NCBI GenBank assembly: GCA_903874895.1
Contig: CAIQUG010000058.1
Span: 1-41,588 of the forward strand
Reading direction: 5' to 3'
Source of the DNA: an uncultured Caulobacterales bacterium
Lineage (GTDB): Bacteria; Pseudomonadota; Alphaproteobacteria; Caulobacterales; Caulobacteraceae
Length of the DNA: 41,588 nt
Below, piece after piece: positions 1 through 9,508 of the stretch (the stretch's first letter is position 1; each line of letters begins with the position of its first letter). The notes under the pieces were generated by a model that did not search any database, had not been told where the DNA came from, and saw only the letters and a program-made list of their open reading frames with translations. The position numbers and the translations under genes were made by a program.

Positions 1-61
1 CACCATGATGCTGTTCGCCGACGCCAAGAAGATGGTCGAGGGCATCGTCAAGGCCCTGTGA
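1..61 (+). CDS. pntB: NAD(P) transhydrogenase subunit beta, C-terminal end (partial)
   Basis: Only the last 19 codons lie in the window. They read TMMLFADAKKMVEGIVKAL and stop at 59-61. This matches the conserved C-terminal tail of the PntB beta subunit, where an MLFGDAKK-type helix ends the NADP(H)-binding domain III. The intact protein is a membrane subunit that couples proton movement to hydride transfer from NADH to NADP+. The call rests on a short but characteristic tail; the 5' part lies outside the window. Confidence 0.72.
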   Translation, partial: TMMLFADAKKMVEGIVKAL

Positions 62-65
62 TCCC

Positions 66-245
66 GTGACGCCGGACCGGGTCGAGGACGCAGAACCCTG
101 GGCCCGCGGATGGCGGATCCCCGTGTCGCCGAACGGACGGCGGCTGTACCTGACCACGGCCGGTCAAGGGCCGGAGCCCCTGGTGCTGTGCCTGTGCCCG
201 GAAGGTGGGTGGCCAAGGCGGCGGGGGCCTGCCGTCCCGATCTGA
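66..245 (+). CDS. Possible small protein downstream of pntB
   Basis: A GTG-started frame of 59 codons begins 4 bases after the pntB stop. It reads MTPDRVEDAEPWARGWRIPV at the start and has strongly G/C-biased third positions, as real genes here do. There is no convincing ribosome binding site, but one is not needed if translation is coupled to pntB. I recognise no family. It is rich in Arg, Pro and Gly and has no membrane segment. It could equally be non-coding spacer. Bases 246-356 hold only the leader of the next gene, with a GAGGGG ribosome binding site before 357. Confidence 0.33.
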   Translation: MTPDRVEDAEPWARGWRIPVSPNGRRLYLTTAGQGPEPLVLCLCPEGGWPRRRGPAVPI

Positions 246-356
246 TGGGGCCCCGGCGGGGTCAGGTGACGGTAGAGGCAATTTGGCATGTCCGGGCGCT
301 GATCCATTGAGTTTTGCCGCGCACCAGCCCACTTTCCCAGGCTTGAGGGGACACGC

Positions 357-1286
357 ATGACGGAACCGGCACTGAAACTGGAGAATATTTCCAAGTCTTA
401 CGGAGCCATGACGGCGGTCCGCGATCTCAGCTTCGAAGCCCCCCGCGGCCGGATCTTCGGCTTCCTGGGGCCCAACGGGGCGGGCAAGACCTCCACCCTT
501 CGCATGGTGCTGGGACTGGTGGCTCCCACCTCGGGCAGGATTTCCGTGCTGGGCGCTTCGGACGGCCGCCGGGTCAGGGACCGCATCGGGTTCCTGCCGG
601 AGGAGCGGGGGCTCTACCGCCGGATGACCCCCGCCCAGGCCTTCGATTTCTTCGGGGCGCTCAAGGGTCTCGACAGCCGCACGGCCCGCAGACGGGGGGA
701 GGCCATGCTGGTCGACCAGGGCCTCGGCCACGCCATGCACAAGCCGGTCAAGTCCCTGTCCAAGGGCATGGCCCAGAAGGTGGCGCTGATTTCTGCCCTG
801 GTGCACGAGCCGGAACTGGTGATCCTCGACGAACCCTTTTCCGGCCTGGACCCCGTGAACCAGCAGTCCCTGGAGCGGCTGATCCGCGGTCTGGCCGACC
901 GGGGCGCCACGGTGGTCTTTTCCACCCACGTCATGGCCCATGCGGAGCGGCTGTGTGACAAGGTCGTGCTGATGGCCCGGGGCCGAAAGGTCTTTGACGG
1001 GCCCGTGGCGGCGGCCCGGGCCGCCGTGCCGCAGCGTCTGATCCTGGTCGGCGAGATCGATCCGGATCAGGTCCGGGCCCTGCCCGGCGTCACCGGGGTG
1101 ACCCGGGATGCGGCGAGCGACGACCCCAGTCTGGTGGTCGATCTTGCGGCGGGAGCCTCGGCCAATGCAGCCCTGAAGGAAGCCTTCGTCCAGGGTCTGG
1201 AGATCACGCGGTTCGAGGCCCGGGAGCCGACCCTGCACGACGCATTCATCGTCCTGACCCGGGACACACCGGAGGGCCAGGCATGA
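357..1286 (+). CDS. ABC transporter ATP-binding protein, NatA-like
   Basis: This 309-residue ATPase powers an ABC-2 type exporter with the permease that follows. The Walker A motif GPNGAGKTS is at about residues 38-46. The signature reads LSKGMAQK, the variant usual in NatA-like proteins rather than LSGGQ. Walker B and D-loop read LVILDEPFSGLDP, and the H-loop is in FSTHVM. The last 80 or so residues match the DUF4162 accessory domain found in NatA/YhaQ-type ATPases. The stop codon overlaps the next start as ATGA, so the two are co-translated. The exported substrate cannot be read from sequence; sodium, drugs or peptides are family possibilities. Confidence 0.9.
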   Translation: MTEPALKLENISKSYGAMTAVRDLSFEAPRGRIFGFLGPNGAGKTSTLRMVLGLVAPTSGRISVLGASDGRRVRDRIGFLPEERGLYRRMTPAQAFDFFGALKGLDSRTARRRGEAMLVDQGLGHAMHKPVKSLSKGMAQKVALISALVHEPELVILDEPFSGLDPVNQQSLERLIRGLADRGATVVFSTHVMAHAERLCDKVVLMARGRKVFDGPVAAARAAVPQRLILVGEIDPDQVRALPGVTGVTRDAASDDPSLVVDLAAGASANAALKEAFVQGLEITRFEAREPTLHDAFIVLTRDTPEGQA

Positions 1287-2635
1287 GACGGGCACTGATC
1301 ATCGCGCAGCGGGAGTATCTCTCGTTCCTGCGCACCCCGGGCTTCTGGATCTCGCTGCTGGTGATGCCGATGGTCGGCCTTGTCAGCGGCCTCGCCCCCC
1401 AGATGATCGCCAAGACCGAACCGCCGCCGACGGTCGCGGTTCTGGATCTGACCGGCCTGGGCGCCGACGGGCCTGGTCCGTGGGTGGTCCACGCCCTCGC
1501 CCGAACGGCATCGGGGGGTGCCGATGCCGATTCCGCAACGGATGGCCGCAACCGCCGCGCCCGGGATGCCCGACGCAGCATCACCGTCGTCGCCACGCCC
1601 GCGGCCTTCGCTGGCGCCCGGACGCCGGCGGAGGCCGGGCAGGCGATCCGCGCCTACATGGCCGCGAAGACTCCGCTGAAGGATGGGCGCCCCCTGTCGG
1701 GTGCCGTAGTGATCCATGGGGATCGCGACCAGCTGCAGATGGACCTGTGGACCCCCCGGCCACAGGTGGCGGACTGGTCCGATGCCCTGGCGTCGCCCTT
1801 GAACGATTGGCTGCGACGGGCGCGTCTGGCCGCGGCCGGTGTCCCGCCGGGGGTGGCCGACGCCCTCAACCACCGCCTGACGGAGGTCCGGGACTTCTCC
1901 CCGCAGGCCGCCGCCGGACGGGTCTCCCTCGCGGACAAGGCCCCGCTGCTGGTGGCGGTCGGCCTGTCCTTCCTGCTCTGGGCCCTGGTGCTGACCGGTG
2001 CCGGCATCCTGCTGAACACGGTGATCGAGGAGAAATCCAACCGGGTGATCGAGGTGCTGCTGTCTTCCGCCTCGGTCACGGAGATCCTGGCCGGCAAGAT
2101 CCTCGGTGGGGCCGCCCTGTCCCTGACCACGATGAGCTTCTGGGGGGCGATCGCCTTCTGGCTGCTCAACCGTTCCGCCCCGGACATGCTGGGCGTCGTG
2201 GGGGCCGCCCTGACCGGCCACGGACTGGTCCTTTGGTTCGCAGCCTTCTTCATCGTCGGCTATCTGATGTACGCGTCGATCTTCGCGGCGATCGGCTCCT
2301 ATTGCGAGACCCCGCGGGAGGCCCAGACCCTGCTGGGGCCGGTGATGGTGCTGCTGACCGTGCCCATCGTCTTCCTCGGCGCCACGATCAGTGCGCCGGA
2401 GGCCCCCCTGCTCAAGATCCTCGTCTGGGTGCCGTTCTTCACACCGTTCCTCATGACCACCCGGGTGGCTGCGGGGGCACCCGTGCTGGAACTGGTCGCA
2501 GCGCTCGTGGAAATGGTGCTGATGGCGGCATTCGTGATGTGGCTGTCCGGGCGCGCCTTCCGCTCCGGGGCACTGGCAACGGAGAAGCTGGATCCCCGCC
2601 GGTTCCTCGCGTCCATGTTCCGGCGGGACAGCTGA
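1283..2635 (+). CDS. ABC-2 type permease, NatB-like
   Basis: The 450-residue membrane partner of the preceding ATPase. One N-terminal membrane helix (about residues 20-40) is followed by a periplasmic domain of about 180 residues. A bundle of hydrophobic helices then runs from about residue 220 to 425. The cytoplasmic stretch EEKSNRVIEVLLSSASVTEI just after the second helix is a hallmark of the NatB/YhaP ABC-2 family. The start overlaps the ATPase stop as ATGA. The gene is followed by spacer up to the rpsU terminator. It forms the membrane channel of the exporter; the substrate is unknown. Confidence 0.88.
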   Translation: MRRALIIAQREYLSFLRTPGFWISLLVMPMVGLVSGLAPQMIAKTEPPPTVAVLDLTGLGADGPGPWVVHALARTASGGADADSATDGRNRRARDARRSITVVATPAAFAGARTPAEAGQAIRAYMAAKTPLKDGRPLSGAVVIHGDRDQLQMDLWTPRPQVADWSDALASPLNDWLRRARLAAAGVPPGVADALNHRLTEVRDFSPQAAAGRVSLADKAPLLVAVGLSFLLWALVLTGAGILLNTVIEEKSNRVIEVLLSSASVTEILAGKILGGAALSLTTMSFWGAIAFWLLNRSAPDMLGVVGAALTGHGLVLWFAAFFIVGYLMYASIFAAIGSYCETPREAQTLLGPVMVLLTVPIVFLGATISAPEAPLLKILVWVPFFTPFLMTTRVAAGAPVLELVAALVEMVLMAAFVMWLSGRAFRSGALATEKLDPRRFLASMFRRDS

Positions 2636-2681
2636 GGCGCGTCAGGCCCCGGCACCCGGCGCTCAAGTCCCGGCCCAACAG

Positions 2682-2704
2682 AAAAAGGCCCCCGAACGGG
2701 AGCC
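2682..2704 (-). terminator. Rho-independent terminator of rpsU
   Basis: On the minus strand GGCTCCC, loop GTTC and GGGGGCC form a 7-pair stem with one G-T pair. A run of five T follows at once. It lies 30 bases after the rpsU stop, as expected for an intrinsic terminator. On the plus strand no T-run follows, so it is not a good terminator for the ABC permease gene. Confidence 0.8.
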
Positions 2705-2734
2705 CTGATCCGTGCAGTCTTGCGACGGCGAAAC

Positions 2735-2968
2735 CTACTTGGTCCGCTTCGGCGCCACGACGATGCCACCTTCGCGCTGGGCGCGCTTGCGGGCCAGCTT
2801 GCGGGCACGACGAACGGCCTCGGCCTTCTGGCGCGCACGCTTTTCGGAGGGCTTTTCGTAGTGGACGTGCCGCTTCATCTCGCGGAACGTACCCTCGCGC
2901 TGCATCTTCTTCTTCAGCGCCTTGAGGGCCTGGTCGACGTTATTGTCGCGCACAAAAATCTGAACGAT
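2735..2968 (-). CDS. rpsU: 30S ribosomal protein S21, probable AUC start
   Basis: Small basic ribosomal protein of the 30S platform, which helps 16S rRNA pair with mRNA during initiation. The product is 77 residues and its core reads [20 protein letters not shown], typical alphaproteobacterial S21. The family normally begins M-V-Q-I-F-V-R-D. Here V-Q-I-F-V-R-D is present in frame, but the codon at the Met position (2966-2968) is ATC. A strong AGGAGG lies 8 bases before that ATC. The first standard start in frame, GTG at 2951-2953, would cut five conserved residues and leave 23 bases to the AGGAGG. A stop (TAG) lies two codons upstream of the ATC. I therefore place the start at ATC. A terminator follows the gene. 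Confidence 0.85.
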   Translation of the reverse strand: MVQIFVRDNNVDQALKALKKKMQREGTFREMKRHVHYEKPSEKRARQKAEAVRRARKLARKRAQREGGIVVAPKRTK

Positions 2969-2975
2969 GACTAGG

Positions 2976-2984
2976 CCCTCCTCT
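2976..2984 (-). promoter_or_regulatory. rpsU ribosome binding site that decides the ATC start
   Basis: On the minus strand the sequence reads AGAGGAGGG, an almost perfect anti-16S match. It is 8 bases from the ATC codon and 23 bases from the next possible start (GTG). The spacing strongly favours the ATC. The rest of 2985-3180 is the rpsU upstream region, and I see no gene in it. Confidence 0.65.
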
Positions 2985-3180
2985 GGACCCCCGTCCGCGC
3001 CACGATCCGTAGCCGCGCGTTCGGTTCTGGAAAAAGCATCCTACGCCCGGAAAGGAACTCTCCGTGCCTTGTGGGAGGGGGAAATAGCAGAGGCGAACGC
3101 GGCTGTCCACGGAGGAGTCGCACGCGGCCGGGCCTGCGTGCCATTTTCGCCGCCCATCAGGGCCGGGACCGGAGCCCCGG

Positions 3181-3936
3181 ATGGCGCCAGACGTCCGGAT
3201 GTCCTATCTTCCGGCCATGAGCTATCCGGACAATCACGATACGCCCTCAGGCGAAGACGCCGCCCCCGACTGGGCCGACGAGACCGAGGCCCGCCTGCTG
3301 GAGGCCGCCGTCCGCTGCGTGGCCGAGCACGGCCGCTGGGATGCCCGACTCGTGGAACGGGCCGCAAAAGAGGTCGGCCTGTCCCGGGAAGCGTGCGAAC
3401 TGCTTCTGCCCCATGGCCCCCGGGACCTGGCCGCTCTGCTGGCCCGGCGGCACGACGCGCTGACGGCCGCCCGGCTCGCCGCGATCGACCCGGCCGGCCT
3501 TCGCATCCGGGAGCGCATCACCACGGCCGTGCGGACCCGGATCGCCGTGGCCATGGAGGACGAGGCTGCGGTCCGGCGCTCGCTGGGCTTTCTGGCCCTT
3601 CCCGGAAACGCGCCCCTGGCCGGGCGACTGATGTGGGCGGCGGCGGACCAGTTGTGGCGCTGGGCCGGGGACACGGCCACCGACTTCAACCACTATTCGA
3701 AGCGGGCGATCCTCTCGACGGTGCTGGCCTCCACATTGGCGGTGCGCCTGGCCCGGGACGAGGCGGCGGCCGAGACCCATCTGGCGGCGCGGATCGAGGG
3801 CGTGATGGCCTTCGAGAAGGCCAAGGCCGGGGTGAAGCTGGATCCGGAGGGGACCGCGCGATCCGTGGCAGGCCTTCTGGCCCGGCTCCGCTTCGGACGG
3901 CCGGTCAGTCCTCCAGCGCCCCCGTCAGCCGGTTGA
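3181..3936 (+). CDS. COQ9 family protein (TetR-like fold)
   Basis: This 251-residue protein belongs to the COQ9 family, lipid-binding proteins with a TetR-like helical fold that assist hydroxylation in ubiquinone synthesis. Supporting sequence: an N-terminal helix-turn-helix-like part (LLEAAVRCVAEHGRWDARLVERAAKEVGLS), a central RIRERITTAVRTRI helix, and the COQ9 stretch WRWAGDTATDFNHYSKRAILS. The ATG at 3181 has a GGAG nearby; ATG at 3217 (MSYPDN) is an equally likely start and would give 239 residues. It is divergent from rpsU, and its last 32 bases overlap the end of purK on the other strand. The role in quinone synthesis is a family inference. Confidence 0.82.
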   Translation: MAPDVRMSYLPAMSYPDNHDTPSGEDAAPDWADETEARLLEAAVRCVAEHGRWDARLVERAAKEVGLSREACELLLPHGPRDLAALLARRHDALTAARLAAIDPAGLRIRERITTAVRTRIAVAMEDEAAVRRSLGFLALPGNAPLAGRLMWAAADQLWRWAGDTATDFNHYSKRAILSTVLASTLAVRLARDEAAAETHLAARIEGVMAFEKAKAGVKLDPEGTARSVAGLLARLRFGRPVSPPAPPSAG

Positions 3937-5023
3937 CGTGACCCATCTTGCGCCCCGGCCGGGCCCCTGACTTGCCGTAGAGCCATAGGCGCGCCGTCGG
4001 ATCGGCGGCATAGGTCGCCCAGGCATCCGCCTCCTCGCCCAGCAGATTGATCATCTCCGCCCGGGCAAAGGGTCGGGTCGGGCCGAGGGGCCAGCCCGCC
4101 ACGGCGCGGATGTGCTGTTCGAACTGATCGACCTCACAGGCGTCCAGGGTCCAGTGGCCGGTATTGTGGACCCGCGGTGCGATCTCGTTCACCAGCAGGC
4201 GACCGTCCGCCATCTCGAACAGCTCAACCCCCATCACCCCCACATAGTCCAGGCCGGTCAGCAGGCGTTCGGCGATCTGCAGCGCTGCCGCCGCGGTCTC
4301 GGCGCGGACCCGGGCCGGGGCGACGGAGCGACGGAGCACGCCGTTCTCGTGGGTATTCTCCGCCAGGGGATAGGCGGCGATCTCCCCGCCCCAGCTGCGG
4401 GCGGCAATGACTGACACCTCCCGGACGAAGTCCACCCGCCCCTCGAGGATGGCGGGGGCCGCACCGATCGCGGTGAAGGCGGCCTCCGCCTCCTGCGGGG
4501 ACCTGACCCAGGCCTGACCCTTGCCGTCGTAGCCTTCCCGGCGGGTCTTGAGCAGGGCGGGGGTGCCGATCCGGGTCAGGGCCTCGGCCAGATCCTCCAC
4601 CCGGTCGATGGCGGCAAACGGGGCGCAGTCGACACCGACGGACCCGAAGAAGGTCTTTTCCGCGATCCGGTCCTGAGCCGTGGCAAGGGCGAGCGGGCCG
4701 GGAGCCATCCGCACGCCGGCGGCCAGAAGGCGATCCACCACCCGGGCCGGCACGTTCTCGAATTCCACGGTCGCGACCTGGCAGCGGGCCGCGAACTCCG
4801 CCAGGGCCACGGGGTCGTCATAGGCGGCCACCAGGCTGGACGCCGCCACGCGGCTGGCGGGCGCGTCCTCCTCCGGCGTCAGAATGCAGGTGTCAAAGCC
4901 CAGCCGGGCCGCGGCGAGCGCCAGCATGCGGCCCAGCTGCCCGCCGCCGAGAATACCAATGGTCGAGGTCGGCGCCAGGGGAGCGAAGCCTGCGCCGGGG
5001 ATCAGGTCGGATGCGTGGGTCAA
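3905..5023 (-). CDS. purK: 5-(carboxyamino)imidazole ribonucleotide synthase
   Basis: PurK uses ATP and bicarbonate to carboxylate AIR to N5-CAIR in purine synthesis. The 372-residue protein has the N-terminal [20 protein letters not shown] nucleotide-binding turn (about residues 23-42). An ATP-grasp domain follows, with [21 protein letters not shown], and the metal-binding stretch [20 protein letters not shown] followed by NTGHWT. Length is normal for the family. Its ATG overlaps the purE stop as ATGA, so PurE and PurK are made together. The 3' end overlaps the convergent COQ9-like gene by 32 bases. Confidence 0.96.
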   Translation of the reverse strand: MTHASDLIPGAGFAPLAPTSTIGILGGGQLGRMLALAAARLGFDTCILTPEEDAPASRVAASSLVAAYDDPVALAEFAARCQVATVEFENVPARVVDRLLAAGVRMAPGPLALATAQDRIAEKTFFGSVGVDCAPFAAIDRVEDLAEALTRIGTPALLKTRREGYDGKGQAWVRSPQEAEAAFTAIGAAPAILEGRVDFVREVSVIAARSWGGEIAAYPLAENTHENGVLRRSVAPARVRAETAAAALQIAERLLTGLDYVGVMGVELFEMADGRLLVNEIAPRVHNTGHWTLDACEVDQFEQHIRAVAGWPLGPTRPFARAEMINLLGEEADAWATYAADPTARLWLYGKSGARPGRKMGHVNRLTGALED

Positions 5024-5517
5024 TCCTCTACGGTCTCCAGCACCTGCGCGGTCTGTTCAGCGCGCCACGCCGCCAGACGCCCGGCGAGGTCCGGATCCGA
5101 CAGGGCGAGGATCTGGGCGGCCAGCAGGCCGGCATTCTTGGCCCCGGCCTTGCCGATGGCCAGGGTGCCCACGGGCACGCCGCCGGGCATCTGCACGATG
5201 GACAACAGGGAATCGAGCCCGCTCAGGGCCTTGGACTCCACCGGGACGCCCAGCACCGGCAGGTCGGTCATCGACGCCGTCATGCCGGGCAGATGCGCCG
5301 CTCCGCCCGCCCCGGCGATGATCACCTTGTACCCGGTGGCCTGGGCCGAGGTGGCAAAGGCATAAAGTCGTTGCGGCGTGCGATGGGCGGACACCACCTT
5401 GTCCGCGTGCGCGACGCCGAGGGCATCCAGCACCTCTGCGGCGGCCTGAAGGGTCGGCCAGTCCGAGCGGCTGCCCATGATGATGGCGACGGGAGGGGTT
5501 TCGGCCGAGACGACCAT
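5020..5517 (-). CDS. purE: N5-carboxyaminoimidazole ribonucleotide mutase, class I
   Basis: PurE moves the carboxyl group of N5-CAIR to carbon 4 to make CAIR, the step after PurK. The 165-residue protein shows the conserved [11 protein letters not shown] phosphate loop near residue 15. It also has VVSAHRTP with its catalytic His, and [13 protein letters not shown]. Its C-terminal part reads [21 protein letters not shown]. The reading frame stays open upstream, but ATG at 5515-5517 begins [16 protein letters not shown], the normal family start. It is the first gene of the purE-purK pair and diverges from the GGDEF gene across about 100 bases that must hold both promoters. Confidence 0.96.
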   Translation of the reverse strand: MVVSAETPPVAIIMGSRSDWPTLQAAAEVLDALGVAHADKVVSAHRTPQRLYAFATSAQATGYKVIIAGAGGAAHLPGMTASMTDLPVLGVPVESKALSGLDSLLSIVQMPGGVPVGTLAIGKAGAKNAGLLAAQILALSDPDLAGRLAAWRAEQTAQVLETVED

Positions 5518-5622
5518 TGACTTCGTCAATTCGCAGCTTCCCAATTGCACCCGCCCGCGGGTGGGAAAGCCCACAAGTATAGGGACGCAGCGCCGCCCCG
5601 CAATGGAATAGGTTCCCGCCCC

Positions 5623-6231
5623 TTGAACAGGACATCCGATCCGACGCCCGAACCGGCCGCCACCGCGCCAGAGTTCCCGCCCGAATCTCCCGAAGCGGAG
5701 GTCGTCCGGCTCCGGGCGGAGGTGGCGCGGCTGGAACAGCAGGTCGCGGCCCTGGAAATCCTCGCCGACCGGGACCCCCTGACCACCATCTTCAATCGTC
5801 GCGCCTTTATGCGGGAGCTGAACCGGGTGGTGGGCTTCTGCGAGCGCTACCAGACCACGGCGGCCGTGGTGTTCTTCGACATGGATGCCTTCAAGGGGAT
5901 CAATGACGTGTTCGGCCATGCCGCCGGCGACGCCGCGCTGCAGGCGGTGGCCGCCACCCTCGCCAGTCATGTTCGAGAATCAGACGTGGTGGGGCGGCTG
6001 GGGGGCGACGAATTCGCCGTGATCCTGGTGCAGGTTGACCGGAGTGCGGCCCAGGCCAAGGCCGACAGCCTCAAGCAGCGAATTGAAGCATCCCCGGCCA
6101 TTCATGACGGGATGGCGGTGCCGCTCCGGGTCTCCCACGGTCTGCGGATGTTCGAGCCCGGCATCACTGCTGCCGGACTTCTGGCCGGTGCCGATGCGGC
6201 CATGTTCCTGAACAAGCCGCCGACGCGCTGA
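5623..6231 (+). CDS. Diguanylate cyclase (GGDEF) with N-terminal coiled coil
   Basis: The protein makes cyclic di-GMP from two GTP. With the TTG start at 5623 it has 202 residues. About 45 of these form a Pro-rich leader plus a short coiled coil ([20 protein letters not shown]), then a single GGDEF domain beginning [14 protein letters not shown]. The active loop is GGDEF at residues 127-131. An RxxD product-inhibition site (RESD, 118-121) lies exactly five residues before it, so feedback inhibition by c-di-GMP is expected. There is no sensory or membrane domain; the coiled coil probably dimerises it. The frame is open back to a TTG at 5545, but that would run into the purE promoter. The true start is uncertain. 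Confidence 0.9.
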   Translation: MNRTSDPTPEPAATAPEFPPESPEAEVVRLRAEVARLEQQVAALEILADRDPLTTIFNRRAFMRELNRVVGFCERYQTTAAVVFFDMDAFKGINDVFGHAAGDAALQAVAATLASHVRESDVVGRLGGDEFAVILVQVDRSAAQAKADSLKQRIEASPAIHDGMAVPLRVSHGLRMFEPGITAAGLLAGADAAMFLNKPPTR

Positions 6232-6235
6232 GCCG

Positions 6236-6460
6236 TCAGGCGATGATGTCGGAGATCAGCTGGTTTTCCAGCAGCACGATCTGATCCCGCAGGGCCAGTT
6301 TGCGCTTCTTCATGCGGGCGACGAGGATCATGTCCGGGTTGTGCTGCTCGGCCAGGGCGGTGACGGCAGCCCCGAGATCCAGATGCTCCTGGCGGAGTTC
6401 GGTCAGGCGGGCCTTGGCCAGCCGGGTCGCCTCGTCGTCTCCCTCGTCATGATCGTTCAT
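6236..6460 (-). CDS. DUF465 (YdcH-like) small protein
   Basis: A 74-residue acidic/basic helical protein of the DUF465 family. It shows the family pattern of one long helical hairpin (RLTELRQEHLDLGAAVTAL) followed by the conserved basic stretch MKKRKLALRDQIVLLENQL. Function is not established for the family. ATG at 6458-6460 has GGAG about 10 bases upstream; the frame stays open beyond it but that part is not family-like. Its 3' end lies 4 bases from the end of the convergent GGDEF gene. A second DUF465 gene lies divergently at 6651. Confidence 0.82.
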   Translation of the reverse strand: MNDHDEGDDEATRLAKARLTELRQEHLDLGAAVTALAEQHNPDMILVARMKKRKLALRDQIVLLENQLISDIIA

Positions 6461-6650
6461 GCACCCCGTCTCCACCCGTCCGATGACAATCCGTGGCGGC
6501 GGTCGTCGGTATTCCACAGTCCAGATTCGCGGGGACGTCGTAAACAGGGACTGAACAACAAGGACGTCAATTCAGCTTCACGGCAGCGTGATCTGACAAG
6601 GTCCCCTCCGGGGTGTTCACTCACTGGGTTCATCCTCAAGGAGGCGCCCC

Positions 6651-6827
6651 ATGGCGTTGGACTCTCACATCCGTGAACTTGATTCCCGGCACCAGACCCT
6701 CGAACGTGCGATCCGTGAGGAGAGCCTGCGTCCCGTGGCCGATTCGGTCCGGTTGAAGGAGCTGAAACGACAGAAGCTCAAGCTCAAGGACGAGATCGAG
6801 GGTCTTCGAAAGCCGCGCAGCCACTGA
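6651..6827 (+). CDS. DUF465 small protein, second copy
   Basis: A 58-residue protein beginning MALDSHIRELDSRHQTLERA and containing the DUF465 signature LKELKRQKLKLKDEIEGLR. The ribosome binding site AAGGAGG (6638-6644) is perfect and sits 6 bases before the ATG. That makes this a confident gene despite its size. It diverges from the DUF465 gene at 6236-6460 across about 190 bases that hold both leaders and nothing else I can identify. It probably forms a helical hairpin; the function is unknown. Confidence 0.85.
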   Translation: MALDSHIRELDSRHQTLERAIREESLRPVADSVRLKELKRQKLKLKDEIEGLRKPRSH

Positions 6828-6882
6828 CGACCCGGGGTGACGGAGACGATCCGCCCCCCGCCGGGCACATCCGGACGGACGA

Positions 6883-7536
6883 TCAGTCTTCGTCATCCCC
6901 GTCGAAGTCGTGGCCGACGTCTTCTTCCGCTGAAGGCTTCCCGGCCACGGCACCGATCGGGGCCAAGGTCGGGCCATCGGTGACGATGCCCTTGCGCGCG
7001 TCATCCTTGGCCTTCTTGTCGGCGGCCTTGCGGACGATGTCGTCCAGCTCCAACTGGCTGATCAGCCCCAGCGTCACCGGATCCACCGGCTTGATGTTGG
7101 TGGCGTTCCAATGGCTGCGGCTGCGGACCTGCTCGATGGTCGCCTTGGTGGTGCCAAGGATCTTGGAGATCTGGCCGTCGGTGATTTCCGGATGGTTGCG
7201 CAGAAACCAGGCGATGGCGTCCGGACGGTCCTGACGACGGGAGACCGGAGTGTACTTCGGTCCCTTGCGCACGGGCTTGAGCAGCTCGGCGTGCCGGCTC
7301 TTCTGCACCTTCATGAGATAGGCCGGGTCCGCCTGGGCCTTGTCCAGCTCCTCGCGGTTCAGCTGGCCGTTGGCGATGGGGTCGGCACCGCGGATGTCGC
7401 GGGCGACCTCGCCGTCGGCAATGCCGTTCACCTCGAGGGGGTGAAGACCGCAGAAGTCGGCGATCTGTTCGAAGGTCAGAGACGTGTTCTCGACGAGCCA
7501 GACGGCGGTCGCCTTCGGCATCAGGATGTCAGTCAT
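6883..7536 (-). CDS. trcR: DUF1013 protein, TrcR-type cell-cycle transcriptional regulator
   Basis: A 217-residue protein of the DUF1013 family, known in Caulobacter-type bacteria as the cell-cycle regulator TrcR. It starts MTDILMPKATAVWLVENTSL and has two helix-turn-helix-like parts. One is LTFEQIADFCGLHPLEVNGI (about 18-37); the other, ITDGQISKILGTTKATIEQV, is about residues 117-136. The C-terminus is acidic (DVGHDFDGDDED). Cytoplasmic DNA binding is expected from the family. An unusual perfect hairpin lies in its leader (7596-7617). The protein family is clear; the gene name follows current usage and I could not check it here. Confidence 0.85.
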   Translation of the reverse strand: MTDILMPKATAVWLVENTSLTFEQIADFCGLHPLEVNGIADGEVARDIRGADPIANGQLNREELDKAQADPAYLMKVQKSRHAELLKPVRKGPKYTPVSRRQDRPDAIAWFLRNHPEITDGQISKILGTTKATIEQVRSRSHWNATNIKPVDPVTLGLISQLELDDIVRKAADKKAKDDARKGIVTDGPTLAPIGAVAGKPSAEEDVGHDFDGDDED

Positions 7537-7595
7537 AACCCCTCATCTCTTGGTCAGCTTGCCGGACCGGAGAAACCCCCGGCCAGAAACAGCGG

Positions 7596-7617
7596 CGCCC
7601 GGCCTTTCGGCCGGGCG
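7596..7617 (-). other. Perfect 9-bp hairpin with GAAA loop in the trcR leader
   Basis: CGCCCGGCC and GGCCGGGCG pair perfectly around TTTC on the plus strand, which reads GAAA (a GNRA tetraloop) on the minus strand. It lies about 60 bases upstream of the trcR start and 150 bases before the peptidase gene, so it is not at the 3' end of either. No T-run follows on either strand. It could be a leader hairpin in the trcR mRNA, an attenuator, or a barrier between divergent units. The rest of 7537-7768 shows no gene. Confidence 0.55.
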
Positions 7618-7768
7618 GTGTTGGAAGGGTCATAACCCATTTTGTGGCGGAACGGAAACGGGTTTTCCTTCCATGCCCCCCCGGGGACAGCGCAACGCGA
7701 GACAGTCGACGACGCGCGCTGAGGTGGTCTATGCTCTCCCCTTGCCTGTGTCCCGGGAGTTGTGACCC

Positions 7769-9484
<1,716 letters not shown>

Positions 9485-9508
9485 GCCGAGGCGGGTCGAA
9501 ACGGTGGA

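Noticed and set aside
48-1295. Long minus-strand open frame opposite the NatA-like gene
   Set aside because: Rich in Gly, Arg, Pro, His and Gln without any domain; the opposite strand encodes a complete ABC ATPase.
5518-5970. N-terminal extension of purE
   Set aside because: The open frame continues, but it crosses the promoter region and the antisense of the GGDEF gene; PurE proteins begin near the chosen ATG.
7596-7617. The perfect hairpin as a normal intrinsic terminator
   Set aside because: It is upstream of both flanking genes and lacks a T-run on either strand.
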